DNA from: an uncultured Clostridia bacterium | GTDB lineage: Bacteria; Bacillota; Clostridia; Oscillospirales; Feifaniaceae | Length of the DNA stretch: 64,000 bases | NCBI GenBank assembly: GCA_944376235.1 | Contig: CALWCA010000004.1 | Coordinates: forward strand, 62,001 to 126,000 | Reading direction: 5' to 3' | Part shown: in pieces, positions 42,415 to 51,942 of the stretch | How positions within the stretch are numbered: position 1 is the stretch's first letter | Layout: the number at the start of each line of letters is the position of its first letter | The notes under the pieces: generated by a model | What the model was told of the DNA's origin: nothing | Databases searched by the model: none | The model's input: the letters and a program-made list of their open reading frames with translations, nothing else | Translations under genes and position numbers: made by a program

Positions 42415-42652
42415 TGCAAAAAAGAGCATATCTTTTCAAAAGAGACGCCACGGCAGGGACACGGGCTGGTGAGCCGGAGCTGTCTGCACTGTGGGCAGCA
42501 AAGGCCGGGCTGCCGGTGGGGCTGCGGCGCCCGGCACAAAAATGCAGCCTGCCGGCCTGCCTGCCGAGGGACCCTGCGGGGACGGACTGTCACGGGGTTC
42601 AGAGTGGGGCGGGCGGCACAAAACCGGAGAGTTGCCGAAAGGGGGATCTTGT

Positions 42653-44167
42653 ATGGAGCGAAGCAAATGGCTGGCGCTTCAAAACGGGAGCGACATCAGG
42701 GGCCTTGCCATGGGAGAGGGCGCGGTGCTGACACCCGCTTCGGCCGCAGGCATCGGAGAGGCCTTCGGGCGGCTGACCGTTGAAAGGACGGGGAAGGAGC
42801 ATCCGGTGGTGGCGGTGGGCCGCGACTCCAGGGAGAGCGGCCCCGGCCTGGCTCAAGCGACGGCAGACGGGCTTGCAAAGGCGGGCTGCCGCCCCTTTTT
42901 GACGGGGCTGTCCACCACGCCCTCCCTGTATCTGGCCTGCGTGAGAGAGGGTTTTGGGGCCGACGCCTCGGTCATGGTGACGGCAAGCCATCTGCCGCCC
43001 GACAAAAACGGCTTTAAGTTTTTTACGCCCGAGGGTGGCTGCGGCAGGCAGACGGTGCGCGCCGTGCTGGAGCGGGCGCAGGAGCGGCGCCTGCGTGCCG
43101 GGGAGCATGAATGCCGGCCGGTGCTGCCGGCCTATGCCGGGCTGCTGCGCGAGCAGGTGAGAAAGCATGTCGGGCTGCGCCGCCCCCTTGCCGGGTGGCA
43201 CATTGTGGTGGATGCCGGCAGCGGTGCGGGCGGCTTTTATGCGCGCGACGTGCTGCAGGAGCTGGGCGCCGACACCTCGGGCAGCCTCTATCTTGAGCCG
43301 GCCGGATGCTGCCCCGGCCACGAGCCAAACCCCGAAAAGGAGGAAAATCTGGCCGAGCTGTCTCGTGCCGTGCGGGGTACGGGCGCTGATCTTGGCATTG
43401 CCTTTGACACCGACGCCGACCGCGCCGCCCTCATCGACGCGCAGGGCGGCTGCCTGAGCCGCAACCGGCTGATTGCACTGGCGGCCGCCGTGCTGGCGCC
43501 GCAGTATCCGGGCGGCATCGTTGTGACCGACTCCGTGACCTCGTCGGGGCTGACGCAGTTTTTGGGCAAGCAGGGCCTTGTGCACCATCGCTTCAAGCGT
43601 GGCTATCAAAACGTCATCGACGAGGCGCGCAGGCTGAGCGAGGCCGGCTTTTGCGTGCCGCTTGCCATCGAGACCAGCGGCCATGCCGCGCTGCTGGAAA
43701 ACCGCTTTCTCGACGACGGGATGTATCTGGCCACGCGCCTGCTGGCCGCCATGGTGCAGTGCCGCAGGCGGGGAGGGGAGCTGACAAATTTGCTCAACGG
43801 CCTGCGCGAGCCGGCCCAAAGCGCGGAATACCGCATTCCAATGAAAAAAGAGACCCCTGCGCGGGCACAGGGCGAGATCCTCCGGCGTCTGGCGGCTTTT
43901 GTGGGACGCCATCCCACGCTTTCGCCCGCGCCCGACAATCACGAGGGGCTGCGCGTCAATGTGGCGCCCCAGGCCGGGGACGGCTGGTTTTTGCTGCGGC
44001 AGTCGCTGCACGACCCCGTGCTGGTGCTCAACCTGGAATCCGAGCACCCCGACGGCGTGGCCTGCATGGAAAAGCTGCTGTGCTCCTTTTTCGAAGAGAT
44101 TGCCGACCTGCTGGAGGCGCCGCCGCCCTTTGCCGGGGCTGCGCGCACGGGGGAAAAGAAACAATAA
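42653..44167 (+). CDS. Phosphomannomutase/phosphoglucomutase-family protein
   Basis: A 504-residue alpha-D-phosphohexomutase. The catalytic Ser is in VTASHLPPDKNGFKFF (about residue 111), the metal loop is DTDADRAALID (about 252-262; most family members have DGDADR), and the sugar-binding loop is ETSGHAA (about 342). It interconverts hexose 1- and 6-phosphates for envelope glycan or glycogen precursors. ATG behind GAAAGGGGGA. Confidence 0.88.
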   Translation: MERSKWLALQNGSDIRGLAMGEGAVLTPASAAGIGEAFGRLTVERTGKEHPVVAVGRDSRESGPGLAQATADGLAKAGCRPFLTGLSTTPSLYLACVREGFGADASVMVTASHLPPDKNGFKFFTPEGGCGRQTVRAVLERAQERRLRAGEHECRPVLPAYAGLLREQVRKHVGLRRPLAGWHIVVDAGSGAGGFYARDVLQELGADTSGSLYLEPAGCCPGHEPNPEKEENLAELSRAVRGTGADLGIAFDTDADRAALIDAQGGCLSRNRLIALAAAVLAPQYPGGIVVTDSVTSSGLTQFLGKQGLVHHRFKRGYQNVIDEARRLSEAGFCVPLAIETSGHAALLENRFLDDGMYLATRLLAAMVQCRRRGGELTNLLNGLREPAQSAEYRIPMKKETPARAQGEILRRLAAFVGRHPTLSPAPDNHEGLRVNVAPQAGDGWFLLRQSLHDPVLVLNLESEHPDGVACMEKLLCSFFEEIADLLEAPPPFAGAARTGEKKQ

Positions 44168-44184
44168 AGGAAACTGGAAAAGAC

Positions 44185-46137
44185 ATGATTTGGATTACAG
44201 CGACACAACTGCAAAAATCCTTTGGGGAGCATGTGGTGCTGTCGGACGTGAGCTTTGAACTGCGGCAGGGAGAGCATGTGGGCCTCATCGGACGAAACGG
44301 GAGCGGCAAGTCCACCCTGTTTCGCCTGCTGTGCGGACAGATGCAGCCCGACGGCGGGACGCTGACCGTCGCGCCGGGGCTTCGCATGGAGGTGCTTGAG
44401 CAAATCCCATATTACCCTCCGGGCACCACGGTGGAGCAGGTCATGCGCACCGGCTTTGCCCCCCTGCACGACATGGAGGCGCAGCTTTCCGCCCTGCGCG
44501 AGCAGATGGAACGCGATTCCTCCCCGGCGCTGCTGCAAAGCTACGACAGGCTGCATGCGCGCTATGAGAGCGAGGGCGGCTACGAGCAGGATCTCTCCTT
44601 TGCCCGCGTGGCGACGGGGCTGCACCTGGAAGAGCAGTTTCTCGCACGCCCCTTTGAGGCGCTGTCGGGCGGGGAAAAGACCAAGGTCAACCTGGCCCGC
44701 ATCATGCTGGCAAACCCCGACATCCTGCTGCTCGACGAGCCCACCAACCACCTGGACATGGCCTCCATCGAGTGGACGGAGGAGTTTTTGTTTCACTATA
44801 AGGGCACCGTGCTGCTCATTTCGCACGACCGCGCCTTTCTCGACGGCACCGTGAACCGCATCATGGAGCTGGAATACGGCAAGATTACCGACTACGCCGG
44901 AAACTACAGCGAATATATGGACTACAAGGAGCAGCTTGCCGAGCTGCAGCAGCGCCACTATGAGCGCGAGCAAAAGGAAATCAAGCGCCTGGAGACCGTG
45001 TCGACCAGGCTGCTGGGCTGGGGCATCCAGACCGAGCGGCTGTCGCGCGCGGCGCTGAGCATGAGAAAGCGCATTGCCCGGCTGCGGGAAAACCAGACCC
45101 AGAGGATGCGGCAGAACAACCGCCGCATCCGCGCCTCGCTCGACGACGGCGGCCGCAGCGGCTTTGACGTGCTCTCGCTCAAGGACGTGGCGGTGGGCTA
45201 CGACGGCAAAAAGCTGCTCGAGCATGTGAGCTTTGAGCTCAAAAAGGGCGAGCGCGTGGCGCTGCTGGGCGACAACGGCGCCGGAAAGACCACCCTGTTC
45301 AAGCTGCTGTGCGGCGAGCTGCCGGCCATGGAGGGACGCGTGAAGTGGGGCGTCAACGTCAAGGTGGGGCTCATGCCCCAAAACCTCGTCTTCGAGCACC
45401 CCGAGCGCACGCTGCTCGACACCCTGCTGTGGGAGCGCCGGGGCCTGACCGCCCAGATGGCGCGCGACCGCCTGGCCTCCTATGACTTTCTGGGCGAGGA
45501 GGTCTTCAAGCGGGTGGCAGATTTGTCGGGCGGCGAGCGTGCCCGCCTCAAGCACTGCCTGCTCTCCTTTGAGCCCATCAACCTCTTTTTGCTCGACGAA
45601 CCCACCAACCATCTCGATATCCCCTCGCGCGAGTGGGTGGAGAGCGTGCTTGAGGAGTATGAGGGCACGCTGCTCTTCATCTCGCACGACCGCTACTTCA
45701 TCAGCCGCATGGCTTCCCGCATCCTCACGGTGGAGCAGGGCACGGTGCATGATTTTCACGGGGACTTTGAGGCCTATCAGCAGGCGCGCGAGGCGCGCCG
45801 TCAGGCGGCCTCTCCGGCGGCGCAAGCGGCGCCGGCGAAGGAGACCCCGGCAGCAAAGGCGCCGGCCGACGGCGGACGATCCCTCTCCCCGCTTCGGCAG
45901 GAGCGCACGCTGCAGCGCCGTCAGGCGGCCTGTGAAAAGGAGATTGCGGCTCTTGAGCAGCAGCTTTTGCAGCTCAAAGAGGAGATGGAGCGCAGCATGA
46001 GCGACTATGAGGCGCTCTTTGAGCTGACGCAGCGCCAGGCCGCCCTCGAGACGCAGCTCGAGGAGCTGTATGAGCAGTGGTCGGGCTTTGCCGAGCAGCT
46101 TGAGGCGCTGGAATCGGAAAAAGAAAAAGAGCAGTGA
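44185..46137 (+). CDS. ABC-F family ATPase (YdiF/Uup-like)
   Basis: A 650-residue soluble protein with two ABC cassettes and no membrane domain. First: Walker A IGRNGSGKST, signature LSGGEKTK, LLLDEPTNHLD. Second: LGDNGAGKTT, LSGGERAR, LLDEPTNHLD. A helical linker joins them and a C-terminal coiled coil (about 580-650) follows an Ala/Pro-rich spacer. ABC-F proteins act on ribosomes. A drug-resistance role cannot be concluded from the sequence. ATG at 44185. Confidence 0.9.
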   Translation: MIWITATQLQKSFGEHVVLSDVSFELRQGEHVGLIGRNGSGKSTLFRLLCGQMQPDGGTLTVAPGLRMEVLEQIPYYPPGTTVEQVMRTGFAPLHDMEAQLSALREQMERDSSPALLQSYDRLHARYESEGGYEQDLSFARVATGLHLEEQFLARPFEALSGGEKTKVNLARIMLANPDILLLDEPTNHLDMASIEWTEEFLFHYKGTVLLISHDRAFLDGTVNRIMELEYGKITDYAGNYSEYMDYKEQLAELQQRHYEREQKEIKRLETVSTRLLGWGIQTERLSRAALSMRKRIARLRENQTQRMRQNNRRIRASLDDGGRSGFDVLSLKDVAVGYDGKKLLEHVSFELKKGERVALLGDNGAGKTTLFKLLCGELPAMEGRVKWGVNVKVGLMPQNLVFEHPERTLLDTLLWERRGLTAQMARDRLASYDFLGEEVFKRVADLSGGERARLKHCLLSFEPINLFLLDEPTNHLDIPSREWVESVLEEYEGTLLFISHDRYFISRMASRILTVEQGTVHDFHGDFEAYQQAREARRQAASPAAQAAPAKETPAAKAPADGGRSLSPLRQERTLQRRQAACEKEIAALEQQLLQLKEEMERSMSDYEALFELTQRQAALETQLEELYEQWSGFAEQLEALESEKEKEQ

Positions 46138-46193
46138 CCTGCGCGCGCAGGGCGCCCCGCCCCCGCCCCGCCCGTCCGGCGGGAGGGGGGGGG

Positions 46194-46217
46194 CTTTGCC
46201 CTTCGCAAAGGGCAAAG
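46194..46217. repeat. Perfect hairpin between the ABC-F and MFS genes
   Basis: 10-bp arms (46194-46203, 46208-46217), 4-nt loop. A G/C-rich imperfect palindrome lies directly upstream (about 46160-46190), so this is probably another degraded tandem-hairpin site. Confidence 0.55.
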
Positions 46218-46262
46218 GGGGGCAAGCCGGCGCCGCAGAGAGGAAGGGGACAAGACAACGCC

Positions 46263-47456
46263 GTGAAAAAGGAGCGTTACAGCTATATCATCATGCTCGG
46301 GCACCTGTGCGCCGACTTGGGGGGCGGGGCGCTGCCCGCCATTTTGCCTTTTCTGGTGGCGGACAGGGGCATCACCTACGAGGCGGCCGCCGGGCTGACC
46401 TTTGCGCTGAGCAGCGTGGGCTCGCTCATCCAGCCCCTCTTCGGCTCGATGGCCGACAGGACGTCGCGGCCCTGGCTCATGTCGCTTGGCATCCTGCTGT
46501 CGGGCTGCGGCGTGTCCATGCTGGGCTTTCTCGACAGCTATCCGGCCATGTTTGCCGCCGTCATGCTGACCGGCATCGGCTCGGCCCTCTTCCACCCCGA
46601 CGCAGGCCGCATGGCAAACTATGTGGCGGGCGAGGCCAAGGGAAAAGGCATCAGCAACTTCTCGGTGGGCGGCAACATGGGAGGCGCGCTGGGCCCTGTT
46701 TTGGCGGTCTGGGGCATGACCGTGTTCGGCGTCAGGGGCACGGCGGTGCTGGCGCTGCCGGCCGTGGCCATGGCCCTTTTCATGGTGACGCAGCACGGCC
46801 GCTTTGCCGAGTTTGCCGCGCAGGGAGGCCGCGAGACGGCTGCGGCGGCCGCCGCAGGGCAAAGAGACGACTGGAAATCCTTTGCAAAGCTGACCGGCGT
46901 CGTGTTTTTGCGCTCGACCATCGCCACCGGCATGAGCACCTTTTTGCCCCTGTTTTGGCAAGGGGTGCTGATGCAGTCGGAGCAGGTCTCGGGCAGCGTG
47001 ACCACCGTTTTGGCGCTGTCGGGCGCCGTGGCTACGCTGGTCGGCGGCCGCATGGCCGACGTCCTGGGCTGCAACAGGGTCATCCGCGCGGGGCTGACGG
47101 TGCTGCCTCTTTGTTTGCTGAGCGTCACGCTGTCGCGCTCGGTACTGCTCTCCACCCTGCTGCTGGTGCCCGCCGCCGCCGCCCTCAATCTGGCCTACAG
47201 CCCCTCGGTGACGCTGGGTCAGAAATTCGTGCCCAACCATCTGGGGCTGTCCTCGGGCATCACGATGGGCCTGGCCGGCAGCTTCGGCGGCGTGGTTTCG
47301 CCCTTTTTGGGCAAGATCGCGGATGGGGCAGGCGTGGAGCGGGTGCTCTGGATTCTGATTGGCATGGCGGCGGTGGCGGGTGCTGCCTCCTATTTTGTGC
47401 CCGACGCCAAAAAGCCCCCCGTGCAGGCGGGCGCCGAAAGCAGGACATGCCCGTGA
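46263..47456 (+). CDS. Major facilitator superfamily transporter (Fsr-like)
   Basis: A 397-residue, about 12-helix permease. Signatures include HLCADLGGGALPAILPFL, GSMADRTSRPWLMSLG (the MFS A-motif after TM2) and GNMGGALGPV. Overall layout resembles fosmidomycin-resistance-type transporters (Fsr), but the substrate is unknown. GTG start behind GAGGAAGGGGA; the frame continues upstream to 46134 without a ribosome-binding site. Confidence 0.82.
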   Translation: MKKERYSYIIMLGHLCADLGGGALPAILPFLVADRGITYEAAAGLTFALSSVGSLIQPLFGSMADRTSRPWLMSLGILLSGCGVSMLGFLDSYPAMFAAVMLTGIGSALFHPDAGRMANYVAGEAKGKGISNFSVGGNMGGALGPVLAVWGMTVFGVRGTAVLALPAVAMALFMVTQHGRFAEFAAQGGRETAAAAAAGQRDDWKSFAKLTGVVFLRSTIATGMSTFLPLFWQGVLMQSEQVSGSVTTVLALSGAVATLVGGRMADVLGCNRVIRAGLTVLPLCLLSVTLSRSVLLSTLLLVPAAAALNLAYSPSVTLGQKFVPNHLGLSSGITMGLAGSFGGVVSPFLGKIADGAGVERVLWILIGMAAVAGAASYFVPDAKKPPVQAGAESRTCP

Positions 47457-47596
47457 GCGGCCGCGCGCCCTGTGTGACTTGAGTGCCCTGTGTGCCCTTG
47501 CAATCGGGAGGGGCATGTGATATATTGGAAAAAAGAGCCCTTGTGCGCCGCGCCCTTGCGTTGGCGGCGGACAAGCTGCAAAAAGGAGATGCTGTC

Positions 47597-48109
47597 ATGA
47601 CACTGGACGAGGCCATTCGAACCAGGCGCAGCGTGCGCCGCTACACCGGCAAGCCCCTGACCGACGAGCAGGTGAGGCACCTGATGGAGGCCGCCATGGC
47701 CACCCCTTCGGCCTGCGACTGCCGGCCGTGGGAATTTGTGGTGGTGCGCGACAGGGAGCAGCTTGCGCGCATTGCGGCCTGCGGGAAATACACCGGCATG
47801 GCCGCGCAGGCCGGCGCCGTCATTGTCATTTGCGCCCTGCCGGGACGTCAGGAAATCTGCCCCGGCTTTTTCCCGCAGGACTGCGGCGCCGTGGCCATGA
47901 GCATCTGGCTGACGGCGACGGCCATGGGGCTGGGCGCCGTGTGGTGCGGCGTTTACCCCGACGAGGGCATGGTGGGCCGCGTGGCGCAGGTGGTCGGCAC
48001 GCCGCAGGACGTGGTGCCCTTCGGGCTCATCTGCGTGGGCGAGCCGGCCGAGCACCCCGAGCCAAGGGACCGGTATGAGTCCTCGCGCGTGCACGCCGAT
48101 CGCTGGTGA
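47597..48109 (+). CDS. Nitroreductase-family flavoprotein
   Basis: A 170-residue single-domain FMN nitroreductase. RTRRSVRRYTGKPL, AMATPSACDCRPWEFVVV and GLGAVWCGVYPDEG are family signatures. It is shorter than the E. coli enzymes (about 217) and matches the small Firmicutes class. Reduces nitro compounds or quinones with NAD(P)H; substrate unknown. ATG behind AAAAGGAGA. Confidence 0.85.
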   Translation: MTLDEAIRTRRSVRRYTGKPLTDEQVRHLMEAAMATPSACDCRPWEFVVVRDREQLARIAACGKYTGMAAQAGAVIVICALPGRQEICPGFFPQDCGAVAMSIWLTATAMGLGAVWCGVYPDEGMVGRVAQVVGTPQDVVPFGLICVGEPAEHPEPRDRYESSRVHADRW

Positions 48110-48140
48110 AGCAAAGGGCTGCGGCGGCGCCCCTCAAAAG

Positions 48141-48165
48141 CCCGCCCGAGGCGGGCGGGTCTTTG
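48141..48165 (+). terminator. Probable terminator after the nitroreductase gene
   Basis: 8-bp perfect G/C stem (48141-48148 with 48152-48159) followed by TCTTT, then a second small stem AGGGGGA/TCCCCCT (48169-48187) and a degenerate piece related to the dispersed palindromic repeat. Confidence 0.55.
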
Positions 48166-48367
48166 TGCAGGGGGAGAGAGTCCCCCTCTGTGTGAAGGGG
48201 GCCTTTGGCGCCACGGGAAGAGCTGCCGCGAGGTGAGGAGCTGCCTGCACCGGCAAGAGGCCGCCGCAGGCAGGCCTCCAGGCTTTTGACGCCCCTTTTC
48301 CGCAAACCCCCGGAGCAACCCGATACGATACCATACAATAACAAAACGATAAAGGAGGCGTCCCCCC

Positions 48368-49243
48368 ATGAAACTCATGAATTTCTGGCAGGACGGCGAA
48401 GTCCACGTCGGCGTTATCACCGAGCAGGGCGTTGCGGATCTGACGGCCGCCGTCAAGGAGTGCGGCTGTGAGGACTGCAAGGCGCTTGGCACCATGGAGA
48501 CCCTCATCGCAGCAGGCGAAGAGGGCAAGAAAAAGGCCGAGGAGATTGCGGCAAAGGCCCCCAAGAGGAAGCTCGAGGAGCTGACCTATGCCCCCGTTGT
48601 CACAAAGCCCGAAAAGATTTTCTGCATCGGGCTCAACTATCTGGCCCACGCGATGGAAGGCGGAGCGCGCCTGCCCGTGGTGCCCGAGGTCTTCAGCAAG
48701 TTCAACACGGCCCTTGCCGCCAACAACGAGGAAATCCCCCTCCCCAAGGCGGGCAGCCGCTTTGACTACGAGGCCGAAATGGTCATCGTCATCGGCAAGG
48801 AGGCCAAATGCGTCTCCAAGGAGCAGGCCATGGACTATGTCTACGGCTACACCGTGGGCAACGACCTCACCGCCCGCGAGCAGCAGGGCAGGGTCAGCCA
48901 GTGGCTGATCGGCAAATCGCCCGACAAGTTCGGCCCCGTGGGTCCCTGCATCGTCACCAAGGACGCCATCGACGGCGGCAATATGCCCATCCGCCTGTGG
49001 TGCAACGGCGAGCTGCGCCAAGACTCCAACACCAACGACCTGATTTTCGACATCCCCACCCTGGTCAGCTACATCTCGCAGTTTGTCACGCTCAAGCCCG
49101 GCGATTTGATTTTCACCGGCACCTGCGCCGGCGTCATCAGCGGCATGAAGCTCGATCCCGACAAGAAGCCCTGGCTCAAGCCGGGCGACGAGGTGGTCGT
49201 TGAAATCGAGGGCATCGGCAAGCTGCGCAACGTGATGGCGTAA
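48368..49243 (+). CDS. Fumarylacetoacetate hydrolase (FAH)-family protein
   Basis: A 291-residue protein with the FAH fold: FCIGLNYLAHA, SRFDYEAEMVIVIG (Glu metal ligands), YTVGNDLTARE, and GDLIFTGTCAGV. The family includes 2-hydroxyhepta-2,4-dienedioate isomerases and acylpyruvases; the substrate is unknown. Preceded by AAAGGAGG. It lies between a nitroreductase and a GtrA-like gene, which gives no pathway clue. Confidence 0.85.
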   Translation: MKLMNFWQDGEVHVGVITEQGVADLTAAVKECGCEDCKALGTMETLIAAGEEGKKKAEEIAAKAPKRKLEELTYAPVVTKPEKIFCIGLNYLAHAMEGGARLPVVPEVFSKFNTALAANNEEIPLPKAGSRFDYEAEMVIVIGKEAKCVSKEQAMDYVYGYTVGNDLTAREQQGRVSQWLIGKSPDKFGPVGPCIVTKDAIDGGNMPIRLWCNGELRQDSNTNDLIFDIPTLVSYISQFVTLKPGDLIFTGTCAGVISGMKLDPDKKPWLKPGDEVVVEIEGIGKLRNVMA

Positions 49244-49408
49244 GACGCGGCAAAGCGGCTGGGCGGTCCGCAAGTGTGCAGGCCGGGAGCCGCAGCGATT
49301 TTCCCGTCTGTGCGGCCAGGGCGCGGCGCGCAGGTGCACGCGGGCCGGGGCGCTGCACCGGCCGAAAAGGGCGGCGCACAAGAGACGCCGCCTGCAATCG
49401 GGAAACCC

Positions 49409-49448
49409 ACCGCCTCCCGCACGTCCCGAGCGGCGTGCGGGAGGCGGT
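49409..49448. repeat. Perfect 15-bp hairpin after the FAH gene
   Basis: Arms 49409-49423 and 49434-49448, 10-nt loop, followed by TTTGCG. It may be the terminator. The rest of the 49244-49608 gap shows no gene. Confidence 0.65.
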
Positions 49449-49608
49449 TTGCGCATTGCACAAAAAGGGGGCGTGCGCGCTTTTTTCTTCCGGGGAGGCA
49501 AAGCCAGGGCAAAGGCCGTCCTTCCCGGGGAAGGGAAGCCAGCCTGCCCCTCAAAAGGGCGCGGGCAAAAAAAGAGGAGGCCTTTTGGGGCAAAGGAGGG
49601 CTGAGGAC

Positions 49609-50067
49609 ATGACAAAACAGACCGGGCAGGAGCGGCCGCTTTGGCGCAGGCTGCTTCAGTGGAGCTTCCTGCGCTATGTTTTGGTGGGCGCGAGCGGCGC
49701 CGCAGTGGACTTTTTGGTCTTTTTGCTCAGCTATCAGGCCATGCGCGGCCTGGTGCCCTCCCTGGCCCGGGGCGCCGCCAACGCCGCCGGAATGCTGGTG
49801 GGGGCGGCCTACTGCTTTCTGCTCAACCGGAGCTGGAGCTTTCGCTCCCCGGGCCGCTTCTGGCGTCAGGCGGCGGGCTACGCCGCCCTCATGACCTTCA
49901 ACATCTTTTTGTCCAGCTTTGTCATGGGGCAGCTCACCGAGCGGCTGGGCCTGCCCCTGCCTTTGTGCAAAATCGCCGTGATGGGCATGATTTTTCTCTG
50001 GAATTACCTCATCAGCCGCTTTCTCATCTTTCGGGAAAAACACACCGCCCGCCGGCAGGAGGGCTGA
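49609..50067 (+). CDS. GtrA-family membrane protein
   Basis: A 152-residue protein with four hydrophobic helices. RYVLVGASGAAVDFLVFLL, FLLNRSWSF and WNYLISRFLIF are GtrA/DPMS1-type signatures. Proteins of this family flip or help transfer polyprenol-linked sugars. ATG behind CAAAGGAGGG. It is followed by a clear terminator. Confidence 0.85.
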   Translation: MTKQTGQERPLWRRLLQWSFLRYVLVGASGAAVDFLVFLLSYQAMRGLVPSLARGAANAAGMLVGAAYCFLLNRSWSFRSPGRFWRQAAGYAALMTFNIFLSSFVMGQLTERLGLPLPLCKIAVMGMIFLWNYLISRFLIFREKHTARRQEG

Positions 50068-50080
50068 AACCCAGCCGACG

Positions 50081-50109
50081 AAAAAAGACGTCCAAAAGAC
50101 GTCTTTTTT
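50081..50109 (+). terminator. Terminator after the GtrA-like gene
   Basis: AAAAAAGACGT (50081-50091) pairs perfectly with its complement at 50099-50109; the 3' arm supplies the T-run. Confidence 0.85.
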
Positions 50110-50134
50110 CATGAGCTTTTTGTGCAAAACGCCC

Positions 50135-50163
50135 TTGACTTCCCCTCCTCTTTCGGGTATAAT
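50135..50163 (+). promoter_or_regulatory. Promoter of the ylxM-ffh operon
   Basis: TTGACT (50135-50140), a 17-bp spacer, TATAAT (50158-50163). Confidence 0.9.
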
Positions 50164-50172
50164 AAGCAAAGT

Positions 50173-50193
50173 TGTAAAGCAAAACGCTTTACA
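50173..50193 (+). promoter_or_regulatory. Dyad in the ylxM leader
   Basis: TGTAAAGC-AAAAC-GCTTTACA, a perfect 8-5-8 inverted repeat 10-30 bp after the -10 and ending two bases before the Shine-Dalgarno. It may be an operator or a start-of-mRNA hairpin; no regulator is known from this window. Confidence 0.45.
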
Positions 50194-50211
50194 CAAGGAG
50201 GAGGGTTGACC

Positions 50212-50610
50212 ATGCACGAAAAGAATCTGGAGGTTGCCTATCTGCTTGACTACTACGGCGGGATGCTGACCGAAAAGCAGCGTGAGGTGGTCGACCTCTA
50301 CTACAACGAGGACCTGTCGCTGGCCGAGATATCCGAGCATGCCGGCATCACGCGCCAGGGTGTGCGCGACAGCATCAAGCGCGGCGAGGCGCAGCTGCTC
50401 GAAATGGAGCAAAAGCTCGGCCTCATGGCGCGCATCCGGGCGATGGAGCAGGCGCTGGAGGACGTGGTGTCGCTGTCGGAGGAGCTTGAGCGCTATGCTG
50501 CCGACAACGTCTATGTCAAGCCTCTGGCCGATTTGAGCCGGCGCGTGCGTGAGGCGGCCTGTCTCGCGGGCGTCAGAGCGCAGGAAGGGGGGGCGGCAAA
50601 TGGCGTTTGA
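50212..50610 (+). CDS. ylxM: Putative HTH regulator YlxM (UPF0122)
   Basis: A 132-residue helix-turn-helix protein: LTEKQREVVDLYYNEDLSLAEI and HAGITRQGVRDSIKRG form a sigma-region-4-like HTH. YlxM sits upstream of ffh in most Firmicutes and modulates the signal-recognition particle. The ATG at 50212 follows AAGGAGGAGGG. The gene overlaps ffh by 11 bp, so expression is coupled. Confidence 0.9.
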   Translation: MHEKNLEVAYLLDYYGGMLTEKQREVVDLYYNEDLSLAEISEHAGITRQGVRDSIKRGEAQLLEMEQKLGLMARIRAMEQALEDVVSLSEELERYAADNVYVKPLADLSRRVREAACLAGVRAQEGGAANGV

Positions 50611-51937
50611 ATCGCTGTCTGAGCGTCTGTCGGCCGCCTTCAAGCGGCTGCGCGGCAAGGGCAAGCTGACCGAGGCCGACGTCAAGGAGGCCATGCGCGA
50701 GGTGCGCCTGGTGCTGCTGGGGGCCGACGTCAACGTCAAGGTGGTCAAGGCCTTTGTGGCCGCCGTCACCGAGCGCGCGACGGGGGCCGAGGTGCTTGAG
50801 AGCCTCACGCCCGCCCAGCAGGTGATCAAGATTGTCAACGAGGAGCTTGTCAAGCTCATGGGAGGCGAGAGCACAAAGCTCAAAATCGCCTCCGCGCCGC
50901 CTACCGTTGTCATGATGGTGGGGCTGCAGGGCTCGGGCAAGACCACAAGCACCGCCAAGCTGGCCGGTATGTATGCCAGGCAGCAGAACAAGCGGCCCCT
51001 GCTGGCTGCCTGCGACGTCTACCGTCCGGCCGCCGTGGACCAGCTCAAGGTGGTGGGCGAGGGCGTGGGCGTCCCGGTGTATGCCGAGCCGGGCGAGACC
51101 GACGTGGTGGAAATCGCAAAGCGCGCGGTGGCACACGCCAAAAAGCACGGCAACGACATGGTCTTTTTGGACACCGCCGGCCGCCTGCATGTCGACGAGG
51201 CGCTCATGGACGAGCTCAGGCGCCTCAAGGAGGCCGTGTCGCCCACCGAGATCTTGCTGGTGGTCGACGCCATGACGGGGCAGGACGCCGTCAACGTGGC
51301 AAAGAGCTTTGACGAGCTGCTCGACATCACGGGCATCGTCATGAGCAAGATGGACGGCGACACGCGCGGCGGCGCCGCCCTTTCGGTTAAGCACATCACC
51401 GGAAAGCCCATCAAATTTGTGGGGACGGGGGAAAAGCTCTCGGACATCGAGGTCTTCCACCCCGACCGCATGGCCTCGCGCATTCTCGGCATGGGCGACA
51501 TGCTGACGCTTATTGAAAAGGCGCAGCAGACCTTTGACGAGAAAAAGGCGCAGGAGATGGAGCAAAAGCTGCGCGCCCAGAAATTCGATTTGAACGACTT
51601 TTTGGAGCAGATGCGCCAGATGAAGCAGATGGGCGGCGTGGAGCAGCTCGCGGCCATGATGCCGGGCGTCAAGGCCTCGGCCCTCAAGGACGCCGAGTTT
51701 GACGAGAAGGCGCTGGCGCGTGTGGAGGCCATCATTACCTCCATGACGCCAAAGGAGCGCGCCCATCCCGAAATCCTTGGGGCCAGCCGCAAGCGCCGCG
51801 TCGCGGCGGGGGCCGGCGTCAGGGTGGAGGACGTCAACCGTCTGCTGCGCCAGTTCGAGCAGATTGTCACGCTGACAAAGCAGCTCGGCGGCCTGGCAAA
51901 GGGCAAGCGCCGGGGCGCTATCCGCTTCCCCTTTTAA
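50600..51937 (+). CDS. ffh: Signal recognition particle protein Ffh
   Basis: The 445-residue SRP54 GTPase that delivers ribosomes to the membrane. The N domain is LTEADVKEAMREVRLVLLGA; the G domain has GLQGSGKTT (about 110-118), DVYRPAAVDQL, DTAGRLHVDE and SKMDGDTRGGA; the M domain is Met-rich (about 330-430, DFLEQMRQMKQMGG). It starts at ATG inside ylxM. Its last codons are duplicated in the 3' untranslated region. Confidence 0.96.
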   Translation: MAFESLSERLSAAFKRLRGKGKLTEADVKEAMREVRLVLLGADVNVKVVKAFVAAVTERATGAEVLESLTPAQQVIKIVNEELVKLMGGESTKLKIASAPPTVVMMVGLQGSGKTTSTAKLAGMYARQQNKRPLLAACDVYRPAAVDQLKVVGEGVGVPVYAEPGETDVVEIAKRAVAHAKKHGNDMVFLDTAGRLHVDEALMDELRRLKEAVSPTEILLVVDAMTGQDAVNVAKSFDELLDITGIVMSKMDGDTRGGAALSVKHITGKPIKFVGTGEKLSDIEVFHPDRMASRILGMGDMLTLIEKAQQTFDEKKAQEMEQKLRAQKFDLNDFLEQMRQMKQMGGVEQLAAMMPGVKASALKDAEFDEKALARVEAIITSMTPKERAHPEILGASRKRRVAAGAGVRVEDVNRLLRQFEQIVTLTKQLGGLAKGKRRGAIRFPF

Positions 51938-51942
51938 GTCCG

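Noticed and set aside
44185-46137. Antibiotic-resistance ABC-F
   Set aside because: Nothing in the sequence separates resistance types from housekeeping ABC-F proteins, so no resistance claim is made.
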